Positions 11,452-20,468 of a stretch of DNA of 59,167 nucleotides are shown piece by piece. The notes under the pieces are model-generated. The model made no database searches and was not told where the DNA came from. It saw nothing but the letters and a program-made list of their open reading frames with translations. Source of the stretch: an uncultured bacterium. Lineage in GTDB: Bacteria; Fidelibacterota; Marinisomatia; Marinisomatales; UBA1611. Position numbers and translations under genes: made by a program. Position 1 is the stretch's first letter. Every line of letters starts with the position of its first letter. The stretch spans positions 1 through 59,167 of the forward strand of contig CAJVZI010000005.1 of NCBI GenBank assembly GCA_913020665.1, written 5' to 3'.

Positions 11452-12197
11452 TATCTGCTCTTATTAAAAGACGCCTGTGGCTATGGAAAAATCGTCTAAT
11501 ACCCAGTATTTTTTTCTATATACTTCTACCTGTATTTATTTTTGTCATAATTAGCCTACCATTGAAAAATATTATAAGGTTTAGTTTAGCTGAGACCCCT
11601 TATGATATTTGGGTTTTACCTGGACTTATCTTCATTATTGGTTCATTTAGCCTATATCCTCTAATCTACAGAGAATACTTTGAACTTCGTATACATAGAA
11701 AAGTATTAGTCAATATAGCGCTTACACCGTATAGTAAAAGGTATATTATTTTCTCTAGCCTTGTCGTTGCTGGATTAGAGGCGCTCTTTATGTCAATCCT
11801 AGGAGTAGTTTTTTATATTTCATTTACATCAATCTCACTTACTATTTCTAGCTTAATATTTTTACTCCTGTGCTTGATAATATATCTTTTTTTACTTGGT
11901 AACCTATATATTACTATTTCATTAATTATAGATGCGTTAACCACAATGTTCTTAGGTAGTTTCATGGTATTCATACTTATACTATTTGGTAGTGGCTTTC
12001 TAATTGAATTCTCTTTTTTCCCTATTGGATTCGAATCTTTTCTTAAATGGATACCTCTATCAATCCCATTGCAGATATATCATAAATTTAATTCTACTGG
12101 ATTGATCGACTGGACGTCATTATCATTGCTATGTATATGCATTTATCTATGGATACTAATGAATAGTATTATCTTAAAAAGAAGATTGTACCAATGA
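11448..12197 (+). CDS. ABC-2 type transporter permease
   Basis: A 249-residue protein with about six hydrophobic segments, an N-terminal basic start ISALIKRRLWLWKNRLIP typical of ABC-2 permeases, and a loop EYFELRIHRKVLVNIALTPY before helix 3 resembling the coupling region of NodJ/CcmB-like permeases. It would be the membrane half of the exporter whose ATPase lies just upstream. It begins with TTG overlapping the ATPase stop and overlaps the next ATG by 4 nt. The exported substrate cannot be inferred. Confidence 0.82.
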   Translation: MISALIKRRLWLWKNRLIPSIFFYILLPVFIFVIISLPLKNIIRFSLAETPYDIWVLPGLIFIIGSFSLYPLIYREYFELRIHRKVLVNIALTPYSKRYIIFSSLVVAGLEALFMSILGVVFYISFTSISLTISSLIFLLLCLIIYLFLLGNLYITISLIIDALTTMFLGSFMVFILILFGSGFLIEFSFFPIGFESFLKWIPLSIPLQIYHKFNSTGLIDWTSLSLLCICIYLWILMNSIILKRRLYQ

Positions 12198-12664
12198 TTG
12201 CTTATCTATCGGGAGGGATGGAAAATGCTAAAGACGAAGGAGCTGATTGGAGAAATGATATCACAATATGGCTTAAAGATAATCTCGGGCATAGTGTTAT
12301 TAACCCTGTTTTAGAATCCCAAAAAATGGTTAAAGAACATAACGCGCAAGCCTACCGTACTTGGAAAAAGAATGACCCAAAAAAATTTAAAAAATTTATT
12401 AGACTATTAATAGACCATGATATTAAATCAGTAATTAGCCATGCGGATTATTTGATTGTATTATGGGATAGTAGTGTTTTAAAAGGAGGAGGTACGCATG
12501 GTGAGGTTACCTTGGCTTATTGGACTGGAAAGCCGATATTTTTAGTAAATAAGATTCCTGCTGATGATTTTAGTGCTTGGATATCTTCGTGTTCTTCAAA
12601 AATATATGGTTCTTTTGATGAATTAAAAATTGAACTACTAAGTCAATACAAGCTAGAAGAATGA
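12194..12664 (+). CDS. Nucleoside 2-deoxyribosyltransferase-like protein
   Basis: A 156-residue cytosolic protein. The N-terminus MIAYLSGGMENAKDEGADWR and the later SHADYLIVLWDSSVLKGGG and THGEVTLAYWTGKPIFLV match the Rossmann-like fold of the nucleoside 2-deoxyribosyltransferase / DUF4406 group. The Glu in THGEVTLA sits where these enzymes carry the catalytic nucleophile. Family enzymes cleave or exchange the N-glycosidic bond of (deoxy)nucleosides or nucleotides. The actual substrate is unknown, and a non-catalytic or nucleotide-sensing role is also possible. Start and stop overlap the neighbouring genes by 4 nt each, tying it to the ABC exporter and alr. Confidence 0.7.
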   Translation: MIAYLSGGMENAKDEGADWRNDITIWLKDNLGHSVINPVLESQKMVKEHNAQAYRTWKKNDPKKFKKFIRLLIDHDIKSVISHADYLIVLWDSSVLKGGGTHGEVTLAYWTGKPIFLVNKIPADDFSAWISSCSSKIYGSFDELKIELLSQYKLEE

Positions 12665-13764
12665 TTGGACCAAAAGCATACATTGATATTGGTAGATTAA
12701 AGCAAAATGTATGGAATATTCGTAGAAATATAGGAGATAGAAATTTAATGATCGTAGTTAAAGCAAATGGCTATGGTCATGGCGCTTTACATATTGCAAA
12801 ACATCTATCTGATGAGCCAGGGATTATATTTTGTGTATTTACAATTGATGAAGCTATTGAGCTGAGAAATGGTGGCATTAAGAACCATATCTTGATTTTC
12901 TCTAGAATACAAAGAGATTGGCTTGAACTTGCTTATGAACATGGTCTTTGGATCAATGCTTGCCATTTGGATGATTTAGAATTATTAAATCATTTTTATA
13001 ATGACCATGGATATTGCCCTAATGTTCATTTAAAGTTTGATACAGGCATGACACGTTTAGGTTTTGATGATAACGACAGCGATAAGGTTTTCAGTTTCCT
13101 TCTAGATCGTGATCATTTGCCAGTTATAGGCATTTATTCTCATTTCGCGACTGCGGATGAAGGAGATTTATCATACGCAGAATCACAGTTACTAAAATTC
13201 AATAAAATAGTAGAATCAGGCAGATCAGCTAAAATAGAATTTCAATATATACACTGTTCGAATAGTGGTGCTTTATTAAATCTTCCCTCATCTTTATTTA
13301 ATACCGTTCGGGTCGGTATGTTAGCCTATGGTATTGCACCATCTGATGAGGTTACAATGGATATTAATGTAGAACCTGTTATGAGTTTTTGTGGCCCAAT
13401 AGTGAATGTTAGAAGAGTAGAGCCTGGAACCCAAGTAAGTTACGGAGGTGTTTATATGACTGAACGCTCAACTAATATAGGGGTTGTGCAAACAGGTTTT
13501 GCAGATGGTTTTCCTAGACCATGGTATAAAAATGGTCACATAAGCTATAAAGGGGAAATATATGATATTGCAGGCAGAGTATGCATGGATCAGTTTATGG
13601 TTGATTTTGGTGATATGGAGCCAAGGCTAGGAGATGAGGTATTAATTTTCGGTAAAAAAGATGACGACCATATCTCTCTTGAATCAATTGCAAAGAATAT
13701 TGATACCACTACATATGTACTATTAACTGCTATACAAGGAAGAACCGAGAGAATAACTATTTGA
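12661..13764 (+). CDS. alr: Alanine racemase
   Basis: A 367-residue PLP-dependent enzyme interconverting L- and D-alanine for peptidoglycan. The PLP lysine lies in MIVVKANGYGHGALHIAKHL (K34). The barrel shows LKFDTGMTRLGF and YIHCSNSGALLN, and the C-terminal domain carries the second catalytic residue in TQVSYGGVYMTERS (Tyr). GFADGFPRPW and the substrate-binding GRVCMDQFMVDFGD are also intact. Normal length. Its last gene neighbour, rlmH, converges on it with a 4-nt gap. Confidence 0.97.
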   Translation: MIGPKAYIDIGRLKQNVWNIRRNIGDRNLMIVVKANGYGHGALHIAKHLSDEPGIIFCVFTIDEAIELRNGGIKNHILIFSRIQRDWLELAYEHGLWINACHLDDLELLNHFYNDHGYCPNVHLKFDTGMTRLGFDDNDSDKVFSFLLDRDHLPVIGIYSHFATADEGDLSYAESQLLKFNKIVESGRSAKIEFQYIHCSNSGALLNLPSSLFNTVRVGMLAYGIAPSDEVTMDINVEPVMSFCGPIVNVRRVEPGTQVSYGGVYMTERSTNIGVVQTGFADGFPRPWYKNGHISYKGEIYDIAGRVCMDQFMVDFGDMEPRLGDEVLIFGKKDDDHISLESIAKNIDTTTYVLLTAIQGRTERITI

Positions 13765-13768
13765 TCTA

Positions 13769-14197
13769 TTACCTATGATATTTTGACCCTTTTTTAATTG
13801 AAATTGCCCTAAATATTTGTTCTGCGAGAACCAATAGAGCCATTTCATGTGGCAAGGTCAGATTAGATAAGGATAGGATACTTTTCGACTCTTTTTCAAT
13901 TACTTGAGGGTGACCGTCAGGGCCTCCAATAAAAAAGGTCAAATCTTGAGTTCTTTCAAAAATATATTCTGAAAATTGTTTTGATGATAATTGCTTCCCA
14001 TCTTCAGAGACGCATATGGTATAATTATTAGAATGAAGATATGGCTTCAATTTTTGATCAAGTTTTTTACCGCTACTTTCCTTTAAAATAATGAGATCTG
14101 TTTTAACATCTTGATCTATCCATTTAAGATATTCAAGAATTCTCTGCTGGTATATCTTTTCTTTTATTTTTCCAACAACTACGATCTTAATATTCAT
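13769..14197 (-). CDS. rlmH: 23S rRNA (pseudouridine1915-N3)-methyltransferase RlmH
   Basis: A 142-residue SPOUT methyltransferase that methylates pseudouridine 1915 in helix 69 of 23S rRNA on assembled 70S ribosomes. The SAM-binding knot is seen in FFIGGPDGHPQVIEKESKSI and LSLSNLTLPHEMALLVLAEQ, and the C-terminal SKYHR (catalytic-site Tyr-His-Arg) is intact. N-terminus MNIKIVVVGKIKEK is typical. It is last in a minus-strand run after the anion transporter and a small protein. Confidence 0.95.
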   Translation of the reverse strand: MNIKIVVVGKIKEKIYQQRILEYLKWIDQDVKTDLIILKESSGKKLDQKLKPYLHSNNYTICVSEDGKQLSSKQFSEYIFERTQDLTFFIGGPDGHPQVIEKESKSILSLSNLTLPHEMALLVLAEQIFRAISIKKGSKYHR

Positions 14198-14299
14198 TAT
14201 TCCTATTTAAATATATATAAGAACTATTGAATAATAGGTTTATTTAAGATTTTTAATTATATGTGATGCTAAATGTAGGAGATGGCTGATCTGTAAAAA

Positions 14300-14638
14300 T
14301 TATTTTTTCACAGGTTCTGTAGGGGTTGCCCTTACCCAGGAACGCCTATTCTGGAATGCTTCTATTTTAAGATCAGCCCAATCTTCAATTATTTCAGTTA
14401 GTTGAGCTGATTCTTCAGGATGTTCCGATAAATTATCATTAATAAGGCTAAGAAGTTGCCCTTTACGTTCTTGGACTTGTCCATAAGTAGCAATTTCTTC
14501 TTTAGATATTTCATCTTTTTCTGCTAGGGTCTGTTCTCTATTTTTTTCTGCAACTGATTTTTTATCCTTTAAATGTTCAGATATTGCATAAAGCATTACT
14601 ATTAGAATAACTATTAAAACAATTGTGTTAATATCCAT
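14300..14638 (-). CDS. Small membrane-anchored hypothetical protein
   Basis: A 112-residue protein I do not recognise. Residues 5-20 (TIVLIVILIVMLYAIS) form one transmembrane helix. The rest is a charged, helix-forming domain (EHLKDKKSVAEKNREQTLAE, then QLTEIIEDWADLKIEAFQNR), probably cytoplasmic or periplasmic coiled coil. A strong Shine-Dalgarno sequence (AAAGGAGAA on the minus strand) precedes the ATG, so expression is likely. It starts 12 nt after the anion transporter gene, making an accessory or regulatory role for that transporter possible but unproven. Confidence 0.6.
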   Translation of the reverse strand: MDINTIVLIVILIVMLYAISEHLKDKKSVAEKNREQTLAEKDEISKEEIATYGQVQERKGQLLSLINDNLSEHPEESAQLTEIIEDWADLKIEAFQNRRSWVRATPTEPVKK

Positions 14639-14650
14639 TATAATTCTCCT

Positions 14651-16180
14651 TTAGAATCCCATTCCACTTGGATTGATACCAAGTATATTTACCCACCATA
14701 GAATAACGATAGCAGATAGAGCTAAGAGCGCTGCAGGCCATCCCAGAGTAGCCATACGAATGAAGTCTTTTGATTCCAATTGTCCACTAGCATAAACAAT
14801 AGAGCTTGCAGGAGTACCTATCACAAGCCAGTATGCCATCGAAGTAGCAATGGCTAGACCAACTCCTACTAGAACCGGGTTTGTCCCTGAACTGATCGCC
14901 ATATCAAGGACTACAGGACCAATGACAGCAACAGTAGCTCCAGCACTCATAAGGTTAGTAAGTACTGCGCCAATGACACACATGAGTATTACCAATCCTA
15001 TGCCTGAGTTCAATCCTAAAGGTGCAACCATCATCATTATTTGGTCCGCAAACCAGCTTGATGCACCTGTGGTTTTAAAAACAGAGCCTAGACTAATACA
15101 TCCGGCATATAAGACAATCACACCCCAGCTAACTTTTTCTTCATAATCTTTCCATGATGTCAGTCCAAATAACATGTATAAAACAGCTCCTGTAATTGCA
15201 ATACCACCTAGGCCAAGTGAGAAACCAAGAATATCTTTCACCAGGGATTTATCTGTTATCCATAAGAAAACCACTAGCATCATAATTGCAGCGACGAGTT
15301 TTTGTTGAACAGTCATCGCTCCATGTTTTTCAAGATCTTTTTTTAGTAGTCCAACTGCTTCACCCAGATCGTCTACTTCAGGTTTAAATAAAATAGGTAA
15401 AAGAAATGCCATTACAACTGACATTACAATAGTATACATCACACCCATGGAGATCCATTGTACAAAAGAAACATCAATCCCATAATCACCAAGAAAACCG
15501 ATCATTAGAGCATTTCGTGCACCGCCAGTAGGGCTCATTGGGCCACCTATCATACAACCAACAGCAATGGTAACCATAAGTAAGGTTCCTAGTTTCGGAG
15601 AGGGGGTAGATTTATTTGTTAATGTATAGAGTGCAAGTGCGATAGGTACATACATTGCGGCCACAGCATGTTCACCCACAAAAGCGGTAGGGATTGCAGT
15701 ACCCAAAAGGATTCCGATTACAATTGATCTAGTTTTTGTACCAGCCAAATTTACAACCAACATACCTACTCGTTTATCAAGCCCATACTTGACAAGAGTT
15801 GCGCCTAGGGCCAATGAACCCGCAATAAACCATACAGCATCATGTGCATATGTGAGAGCGATTGTCTTAGGTGCCGTAATACCAAAGAAGAGTTGAATCA
15901 ACCCGATCAATAATGCAACTGCAGGCATTGGCACAGCTTCTGTGGCAAAGAATACCACGCATGTCGCAAGTAATGCAATTGTCAACTTGATGTGGGTTGC
16001 TTTTAGTGTCACATCAGCGGATCCATTATCACCAAATAATTCCTGCGCCTTGGCTGTCATTGAATCTGGTGTGGGTAATAGAATACCAATTAGAATAAAT
16101 ACTATTGCACCGATCCCAAACCATTTGAAATCAGTCGTTTTGGCGAAACCGCCACTGTTATTATTATTTGTATCGCTCAT
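14651..16180 (-). CDS. DASS-family (SLC13-type) anion transporter, divergent
   Basis: A ~509-residue, ~11-helix membrane protein of the divalent anion:Na+ symporter family. The duplicated fold is visible through matching helical hairpin regions: FFATEAVPMPAVALLIGLIQ before the first hairpin, the first motif region IPTAFVGEHAVAAMYVPIAL (about 163-182), and the second motif region GAVLTNLMSAGATVAVIGPV. In characterised members both regions contain a Ser-Asn-Thr motif that binds Na+ and substrate carboxylate; here they read GEH and SAG, so the binding site is altered. The ATG at 16180 (MSDTNNNN) is preferred over an in-frame TTG at 16219, which has no support. Transport of a di- or tricarboxylate or sulfate is expected from the family, but the substrate and even Na+ coupling are uncertain. 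Confidence 0.85.
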   Translation of the reverse strand: MSDTNNNNSGGFAKTTDFKWFGIGAIVFILIGILLPTPDSMTAKAQELFGDNGSADVTLKATHIKLTIALLATCVVFFATEAVPMPAVALLIGLIQLFFGITAPKTIALTYAHDAVWFIAGSLALGATLVKYGLDKRVGMLVVNLAGTKTRSIVIGILLGTAIPTAFVGEHAVAAMYVPIALALYTLTNKSTPSPKLGTLLMVTIAVGCMIGGPMSPTGGARNALMIGFLGDYGIDVSFVQWISMGVMYTIVMSVVMAFLLPILFKPEVDDLGEAVGLLKKDLEKHGAMTVQQKLVAAIMMLVVFLWITDKSLVKDILGFSLGLGGIAITGAVLYMLFGLTSWKDYEEKVSWGVIVLYAGCISLGSVFKTTGASSWFADQIMMMVAPLGLNSGIGLVILMCVIGAVLTNLMSAGATVAVIGPVVLDMAISSGTNPVLVGVGLAIATSMAYWLVIGTPASSIVYASGQLESKDFIRMATLGWPAALLALSAIVILWWVNILGINPSGMGF

Positions 16181-16286
16181 AAGTGCGCTAAATGTGGCAA
16201 AAAAAAGGTTTAAAATCAATAGTGTGAATCAATTCAGGGTTTCCTTTGTTGATTTCATCTTGTTCCGGCTAATTTCAAGCAATCAT

Positions 16287-17594
16287 ATGATAACGATAAG
16301 ATCATTCATTTTATTTATATTTATTATCTCAGCTAATGTGCATGGAGATGATTCGACCTCAACTAGTTTTAAATATTCAAAGATCATTTCTACACCTGAT
16401 CTATCATTTTTCTCTAATGTGTATACAGGGCTCGATATCATTGAGCAAATGGATTTTAAACCTTTAAAAAATAAATCAATTGCATTGCTGACAAATCATA
16501 CTGCTGTGAATCGAAATGGGAAACACATTCTTGATATTCTTAAAGATTTCAAAGATGTTAAGATTTCATTTTTATTAGCATTAGAGTATGGTATCTGGGG
16601 CATAGATGATAATCGTGCAAAAATGATTGGTAGAGACCAAGTCGATCCCATTCATGGTGCTCAAATAATTGATCTATTCAATACATATCTTTATCCTCCA
16701 CATTGGGTAATGGATAAAATAGACCTTGTCCTCATAGATTTCCAAGAGACTGGTAGCAGATACTCAACTTTTATAGCTACAATGTCAAAGGTACTCGAGG
16801 CAGCATCGAATCACCAGGTACCTGTTATGGTTTTAGATCGACCTAACCCAATTAGGGGAGATATAGTGGATGGTCCAGTGCCAAGGACGGAATTTCAATC
16901 GTTTGAATCATATCATTTATTTCCAATTCGTCATGGTTTGACGCTTGGCGAATCCTCTTTGATTATAAATGAGATGGGATGGACAAAAGATTCAAAAAGA
17001 GTTGATCTTAGTATAATCCCTATGTCTAACTGGGACCGAGAAATGTGGTATGATCAAACCAAATTAGTTTGGCGTGATCCTAAACCATTTCTTACTGATC
17101 AAGTTAATTTATTGGCATACACAGGCATGGACCTTTTTAGGGGTACAAATATGAATATAGGTTTTGGAACTGATACTCCTTATTTAGTCGTGGGAGCTCC
17201 TTGGTTAGCGACTTCATTTCTTTTAACAAAACTTAATGAACAAGAACTACCAGGTGTAGAATTCAAGGAAGTTAAATATCGTCCTAGTGGTTCAATCTAT
17301 CATACAAAAGTCCCAAAATTTGATGGTCAATCTTGTAGTGGTATTAGGATAATGATCAAGGATAAAAATAAATATGAACCTGTAGTAACAGCTACAACAA
17401 TGATGCTTTATATCCAGCGACTTCACCCGCGAGAATTCCAATGGGAAAAGGATGGCTATGTAGATAAGCTATTTGGTTCAAATGAACTACGTGTCATAGC
17501 AGCACAAAATAAGCCACCAGGTCATTTACCAGCAATTTGGGCCAGAGATGTTTACAAATTCAGTGAGTTTAGGCAACCGTTTCTTATATACTAG
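16287..17594 (+). CDS. DUF1343 / NamZ-like exported protein with altered active-site motif
   Basis: A 435-residue protein beginning with a signal peptide (MITIRSFILFIFIISANVHG). It matches the DUF1343 family, whose member NamZ is an exo-beta-N-acetylmuramidase that removes MurNAc from peptidoglycan fragments. Conserved blocks: IDLVLIDFQETGSRYSTFIA, VPVMVLDRPNPIRGDIVDGP, HLFPIRHGLTLGESSLIINE, and MDLFRGTNMNIGFGTDTPY. The catalytic-loop PEHG(F/I)RG of the family here reads LEYGIWG (E100, Y101): the Glu is kept, the His is lost. It may be a variant hydrolase or an inactive binder. The long open frame continuing upstream to 15942 is antisense to the anion transporter and is not part of this gene. 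The ATG of the next gene follows the stop directly. Confidence 0.82.
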   Translation: MITIRSFILFIFIISANVHGDDSTSTSFKYSKIISTPDLSFFSNVYTGLDIIEQMDFKPLKNKSIALLTNHTAVNRNGKHILDILKDFKDVKISFLLALEYGIWGIDDNRAKMIGRDQVDPIHGAQIIDLFNTYLYPPHWVMDKIDLVLIDFQETGSRYSTFIATMSKVLEAASNHQVPVMVLDRPNPIRGDIVDGPVPRTEFQSFESYHLFPIRHGLTLGESSLIINEMGWTKDSKRVDLSIIPMSNWDREMWYDQTKLVWRDPKPFLTDQVNLLAYTGMDLFRGTNMNIGFGTDTPYLVVGAPWLATSFLLTKLNEQELPGVEFKEVKYRPSGSIYHTKVPKFDGQSCSGIRIMIKDKNKYEPVVTATTMMLYIQRLHPREFQWEKDGYVDKLFGSNELRVIAAQNKPPGHLPAIWARDVYKFSEFRQPFLIY

Positions 17595-19130
17595 ATGAGA
17601 ATTCTCACTTTTCTTTTCACTGCCCAATTATTTATAAATGGACAGATTTTACCAACAGTTCCTAGCAATGTATTTCGTATTTCTTTAGGTACAAATACCT
17701 CTGAAACGTCTTGGGACATAGAAGATAATAGATTTTCTTTGCAAGGCATTGGGCGGAAGTATTTTGATCATATGACCCACAATGACTCTATTCGCTTTTC
17801 ATCCAATTTTGATCTATACCATACTGGTACAGTATATATTGATTCTATAAATACTGTAGAGGATTGGATGACGAATTTTAATACAATGTATGGATTTTCA
17901 TTGCCTACCTTAGGTTCACAAAATATAGACACAACAAAAGGGATGGCGCCTGAGGGTATCTTTTCAGAAAGACGAAAAAAGAAGGTCACTGGCAGAAGGT
18001 TAAACATAGAATACGGCATGTCCAATGAGATAACACTAAGTGCATCTATCCCAATTATTGATTCATATGTTGTCGACCAATCTTTTTCGGATTATTCAAT
18101 AGGCTCGATTCAAGGTGCACAAATACTTGTGGATTACCATCAAGATGCAAGGCAGCAGTTTAATTCATTTATGAACTCGAATACCTTTTCGAATCTACGA
18201 CGTGGACTTAAAGACACACTCGAATTAATATATAATATGTACTATACCAATAATGGAGATTATTCTGTTAAATGGGCTTTCCATTCTCAAGATGATCCAA
18301 TTAATAATCTTTTAGTTGACCAAATATTTCTGCCACCAGGAATTAATAAAGATTCTGTATCACTATCAGATCTGGTATCATACTATTACCCTGCACAAAA
18401 GAAGGGAGAGGGAATAGATGATATTAAAATTGGTATTACTGCATTACTCGCCGGCACGCCTGCGTGGGCATTAGATAGCCTAGGCGAATCTATATATGGA
18501 CAGATGTTTATAACGGTACCATATGGGAAAACCCTATCACAGTTTATTGATGTAAGAAGAAAACAGTTCAATGAAATTCAAATAGGAAGAGGTATAAGTA
18601 GAATTTCTGTTGGTTTTTATGGTAGTAAAAATTTTAAATATAAATATAGTGGCAGAGTTTACGGACAGACATTATTACAGTTCAGTACCACCAGCACTCT
18701 GAACACACCGGCTCTTTTATTTTCAGGCGGTCATACGAACCCCGATTCAATATTAAGTTTGGTAGGAAACAGCTATAAATTTGACCAAGGATCTGGTGTG
18801 ACACTGAATCTGGGGACGGAGATTGAAAGGTTGAAAAATAGGTTACGTTTTCGTGTAGAGTTATTAACGACCTATAAGGGCCAGGATAATTATATTTCAA
18901 ATGATCCAGAATGGGATCTTTGGATGGAGAAATATGCTGGAAATTCACCATCTTATAATAGGACAGATATCAAAGCAGAGTTTTGGCTTATGAATTCATT
19001 ATCAAAAAATCGTTTTGGACCTATCCCATTCGACTTATACGCTGGGGCAACAAGTACCATAGCTGCTAATAACATAGATACAGGCTGGAAAATTTATGCA
19101 GGTATCGCAACATATTATCAAGGCTGGTAG
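17595..19130 (+). CDS. Probable outer-membrane beta-barrel protein, unknown family
   Basis: A 511-residue protein with an N-terminal signal peptide (MRILTFLFTAQLFINGQ). I recognise no family. After ~130 residues the chain shows alternating short strands ending in aromatic residues and turns (NIEYGMSNEITLSASIPI, RISVGFYGSKNFKYKYSGRV, TLNLGTEIERLKNRLRFRVE), and the end GWKIYAGIATYYQGW looks like a final beta-signal strand with a terminal aromatic residue. This supports an outer-membrane barrel of about 12-16 strands, by inference only. Its ATG abuts the stop of the NamZ-like gene (TAGATG), so the two are probably one unit acting at the envelope. Confidence 0.6.
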   Translation: MRILTFLFTAQLFINGQILPTVPSNVFRISLGTNTSETSWDIEDNRFSLQGIGRKYFDHMTHNDSIRFSSNFDLYHTGTVYIDSINTVEDWMTNFNTMYGFSLPTLGSQNIDTTKGMAPEGIFSERRKKKVTGRRLNIEYGMSNEITLSASIPIIDSYVVDQSFSDYSIGSIQGAQILVDYHQDARQQFNSFMNSNTFSNLRRGLKDTLELIYNMYYTNNGDYSVKWAFHSQDDPINNLLVDQIFLPPGINKDSVSLSDLVSYYYPAQKKGEGIDDIKIGITALLAGTPAWALDSLGESIYGQMFITVPYGKTLSQFIDVRRKQFNEIQIGRGISRISVGFYGSKNFKYKYSGRVYGQTLLQFSTTSTLNTPALLFSGGHTNPDSILSLVGNSYKFDQGSGVTLNLGTEIERLKNRLRFRVELLTTYKGQDNYISNDPEWDLWMEKYAGNSPSYNRTDIKAEFWLMNSLSKNRFGPIPFDLYAGATSTIAANNIDTGWKIYAGIATYYQGW

Positions 19131-19138
19131 GATCAATA

Positions 19139-20413
19139 ATGCAAGATAGAAAAAAAGTATTTTCTTGGGCATTTTACGACTGGGCAAATTCTGCTTATTC
19201 GACTACAGTTATGGCCGGGTTCTTCCCATTATTTTTTGAAAAATTTTATTCTAACCCTGACGATGTCATACAAAGTACTTACCAGCTTGGAATTGCAAAT
19301 TCAGTTTCTAGTATAGTCATCGCATTGTTTGCCCCAATCCTAGGAGCTATTGCAGATAGAGGTTCAGCCAAAAAGAAATTATTGATCACTTTTGCTTTCT
19401 TAGGGGTGTTAATGACAGCTGCACTATGGTTTGTTGGGCAGGGCGAGTGGAAGCTAGCTGTTTTCTTTTACGTGATGGCAACCATTGGCTTTATGGCTGG
19501 GAATATATTTTATGATTCTCTTTTACCAGCAGTAGCAAATAGAGATAAGGTAGACTATGTATCAGCTCTAGGATATTCTCTAGGCTATCTTGGTGGAGGC
19601 CTTTTATTTCTTGTAAATGTTCTCATGTATTTACATCCTGATTGGTTTGGGATTCCTGATTCTTCCACTGCTATCCGACTTTCATTTCTTTCTGTCGCTG
19701 TTTGGTGGGGTATTTTTACTTTACCTGTTATTTTTTTCGTACCTGAGCCAGAAAGTAATGATACGGTACCTCTTCATAAAGCAATCTCTGGAGGGCTAGC
19801 ACAGCTAAAACAAACATATAATCATATTCGGGAAATGAAAATCATTGGGACTTTTCTTTTAGCATTCTGGTTGTATGAAGATGGTGTGGCAACTATTGTA
19901 AGGATGGCAGTTAAGATTGGTTCATCATTAGGTTTTGCAGCAGGTGATCTTATAACAGCCATACTTATGGTTCAGTTCATAGGGTTTCCTGCGGCATTAC
20001 TATATAATTGGTTTGCAAAAAATGTTGGAATTAAAAATGCTGTATTAATCGCAATAGGGGGTTATGGAATAATAACCCTACTTGGATATTTTATGACGGA
20101 AAGGATACATTTTTATATTCTTGCTGCTTTGATAGGTCTTTTTCAAGGAGGCATACAATCACTTAGTCGGAGCCTTTTTACAAGGCTAGTTCCCAAGAAT
20201 AAAGAAGCAGAGTTTTTTGGATTCTATAATATGCTTGGAAAATTTGCTGCTGTTATTGGTCCGGTGATGGTTGGACATATAACTTTATTGACAGGAAATC
20301 CCAGAACGGGTATTCTTTCTATTGTGGTTCTCTTTATTTTAGGTGGTATACTACTTATGAAAGTAGACTTTAAAGAAGGGGAAAGGATTGCAAAGGAATT
20401 TGGAGAAAATTAA
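19139..20413 (+). CDS. UMF1-family MFS transporter
   Basis: A 424-residue, ~12-helix major facilitator of the UMF1 (Atg22-like) family. Its N-terminus VFSWAFYDWANSAYSTTVMA is the family hallmark, followed by IVIALFAPILGAIADRGSAK (MFS loop 2-3 signature). IQSLSRSLFTRLVPKNKEAE and FFGFYNMLGKFAAVIGPVM in the C-terminal half are also conserved. Atg22 exports amino acids from yeast vacuoles; bacterial substrates are unknown. A weak AGGAT lies before the ATG. A terminator-like hairpin follows 56 nt downstream. Confidence 0.88.
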   Translation: MQDRKKVFSWAFYDWANSAYSTTVMAGFFPLFFEKFYSNPDDVIQSTYQLGIANSVSSIVIALFAPILGAIADRGSAKKKLLITFAFLGVLMTAALWFVGQGEWKLAVFFYVMATIGFMAGNIFYDSLLPAVANRDKVDYVSALGYSLGYLGGGLLFLVNVLMYLHPDWFGIPDSSTAIRLSFLSVAVWWGIFTLPVIFFVPEPESNDTVPLHKAISGGLAQLKQTYNHIREMKIIGTFLLAFWLYEDGVATIVRMAVKIGSSLGFAAGDLITAILMVQFIGFPAALLYNWFAKNVGIKNAVLIAIGGYGIITLLGYFMTERIHFYILAALIGLFQGGIQSLSRSLFTRLVPKNKEAEFFGFYNMLGKFAAVIGPVMVGHITLLTGNPRTGILSIVVLFILGGILLMKVDFKEGERIAKEFGEN

Positions 20414-20468
20414 ATGCCTAAATATGTTGATTTAAAATTCTATTGTGATTTAATTTTAAACTAGATTC

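Noticed and set aside
15942-16286. 345-bp upstream extension of the NamZ-like open frame
   Set aside because: It is antisense to the anion transporter, has no signal peptide at that start, and shows no homology; the signal peptide starts at 16287.
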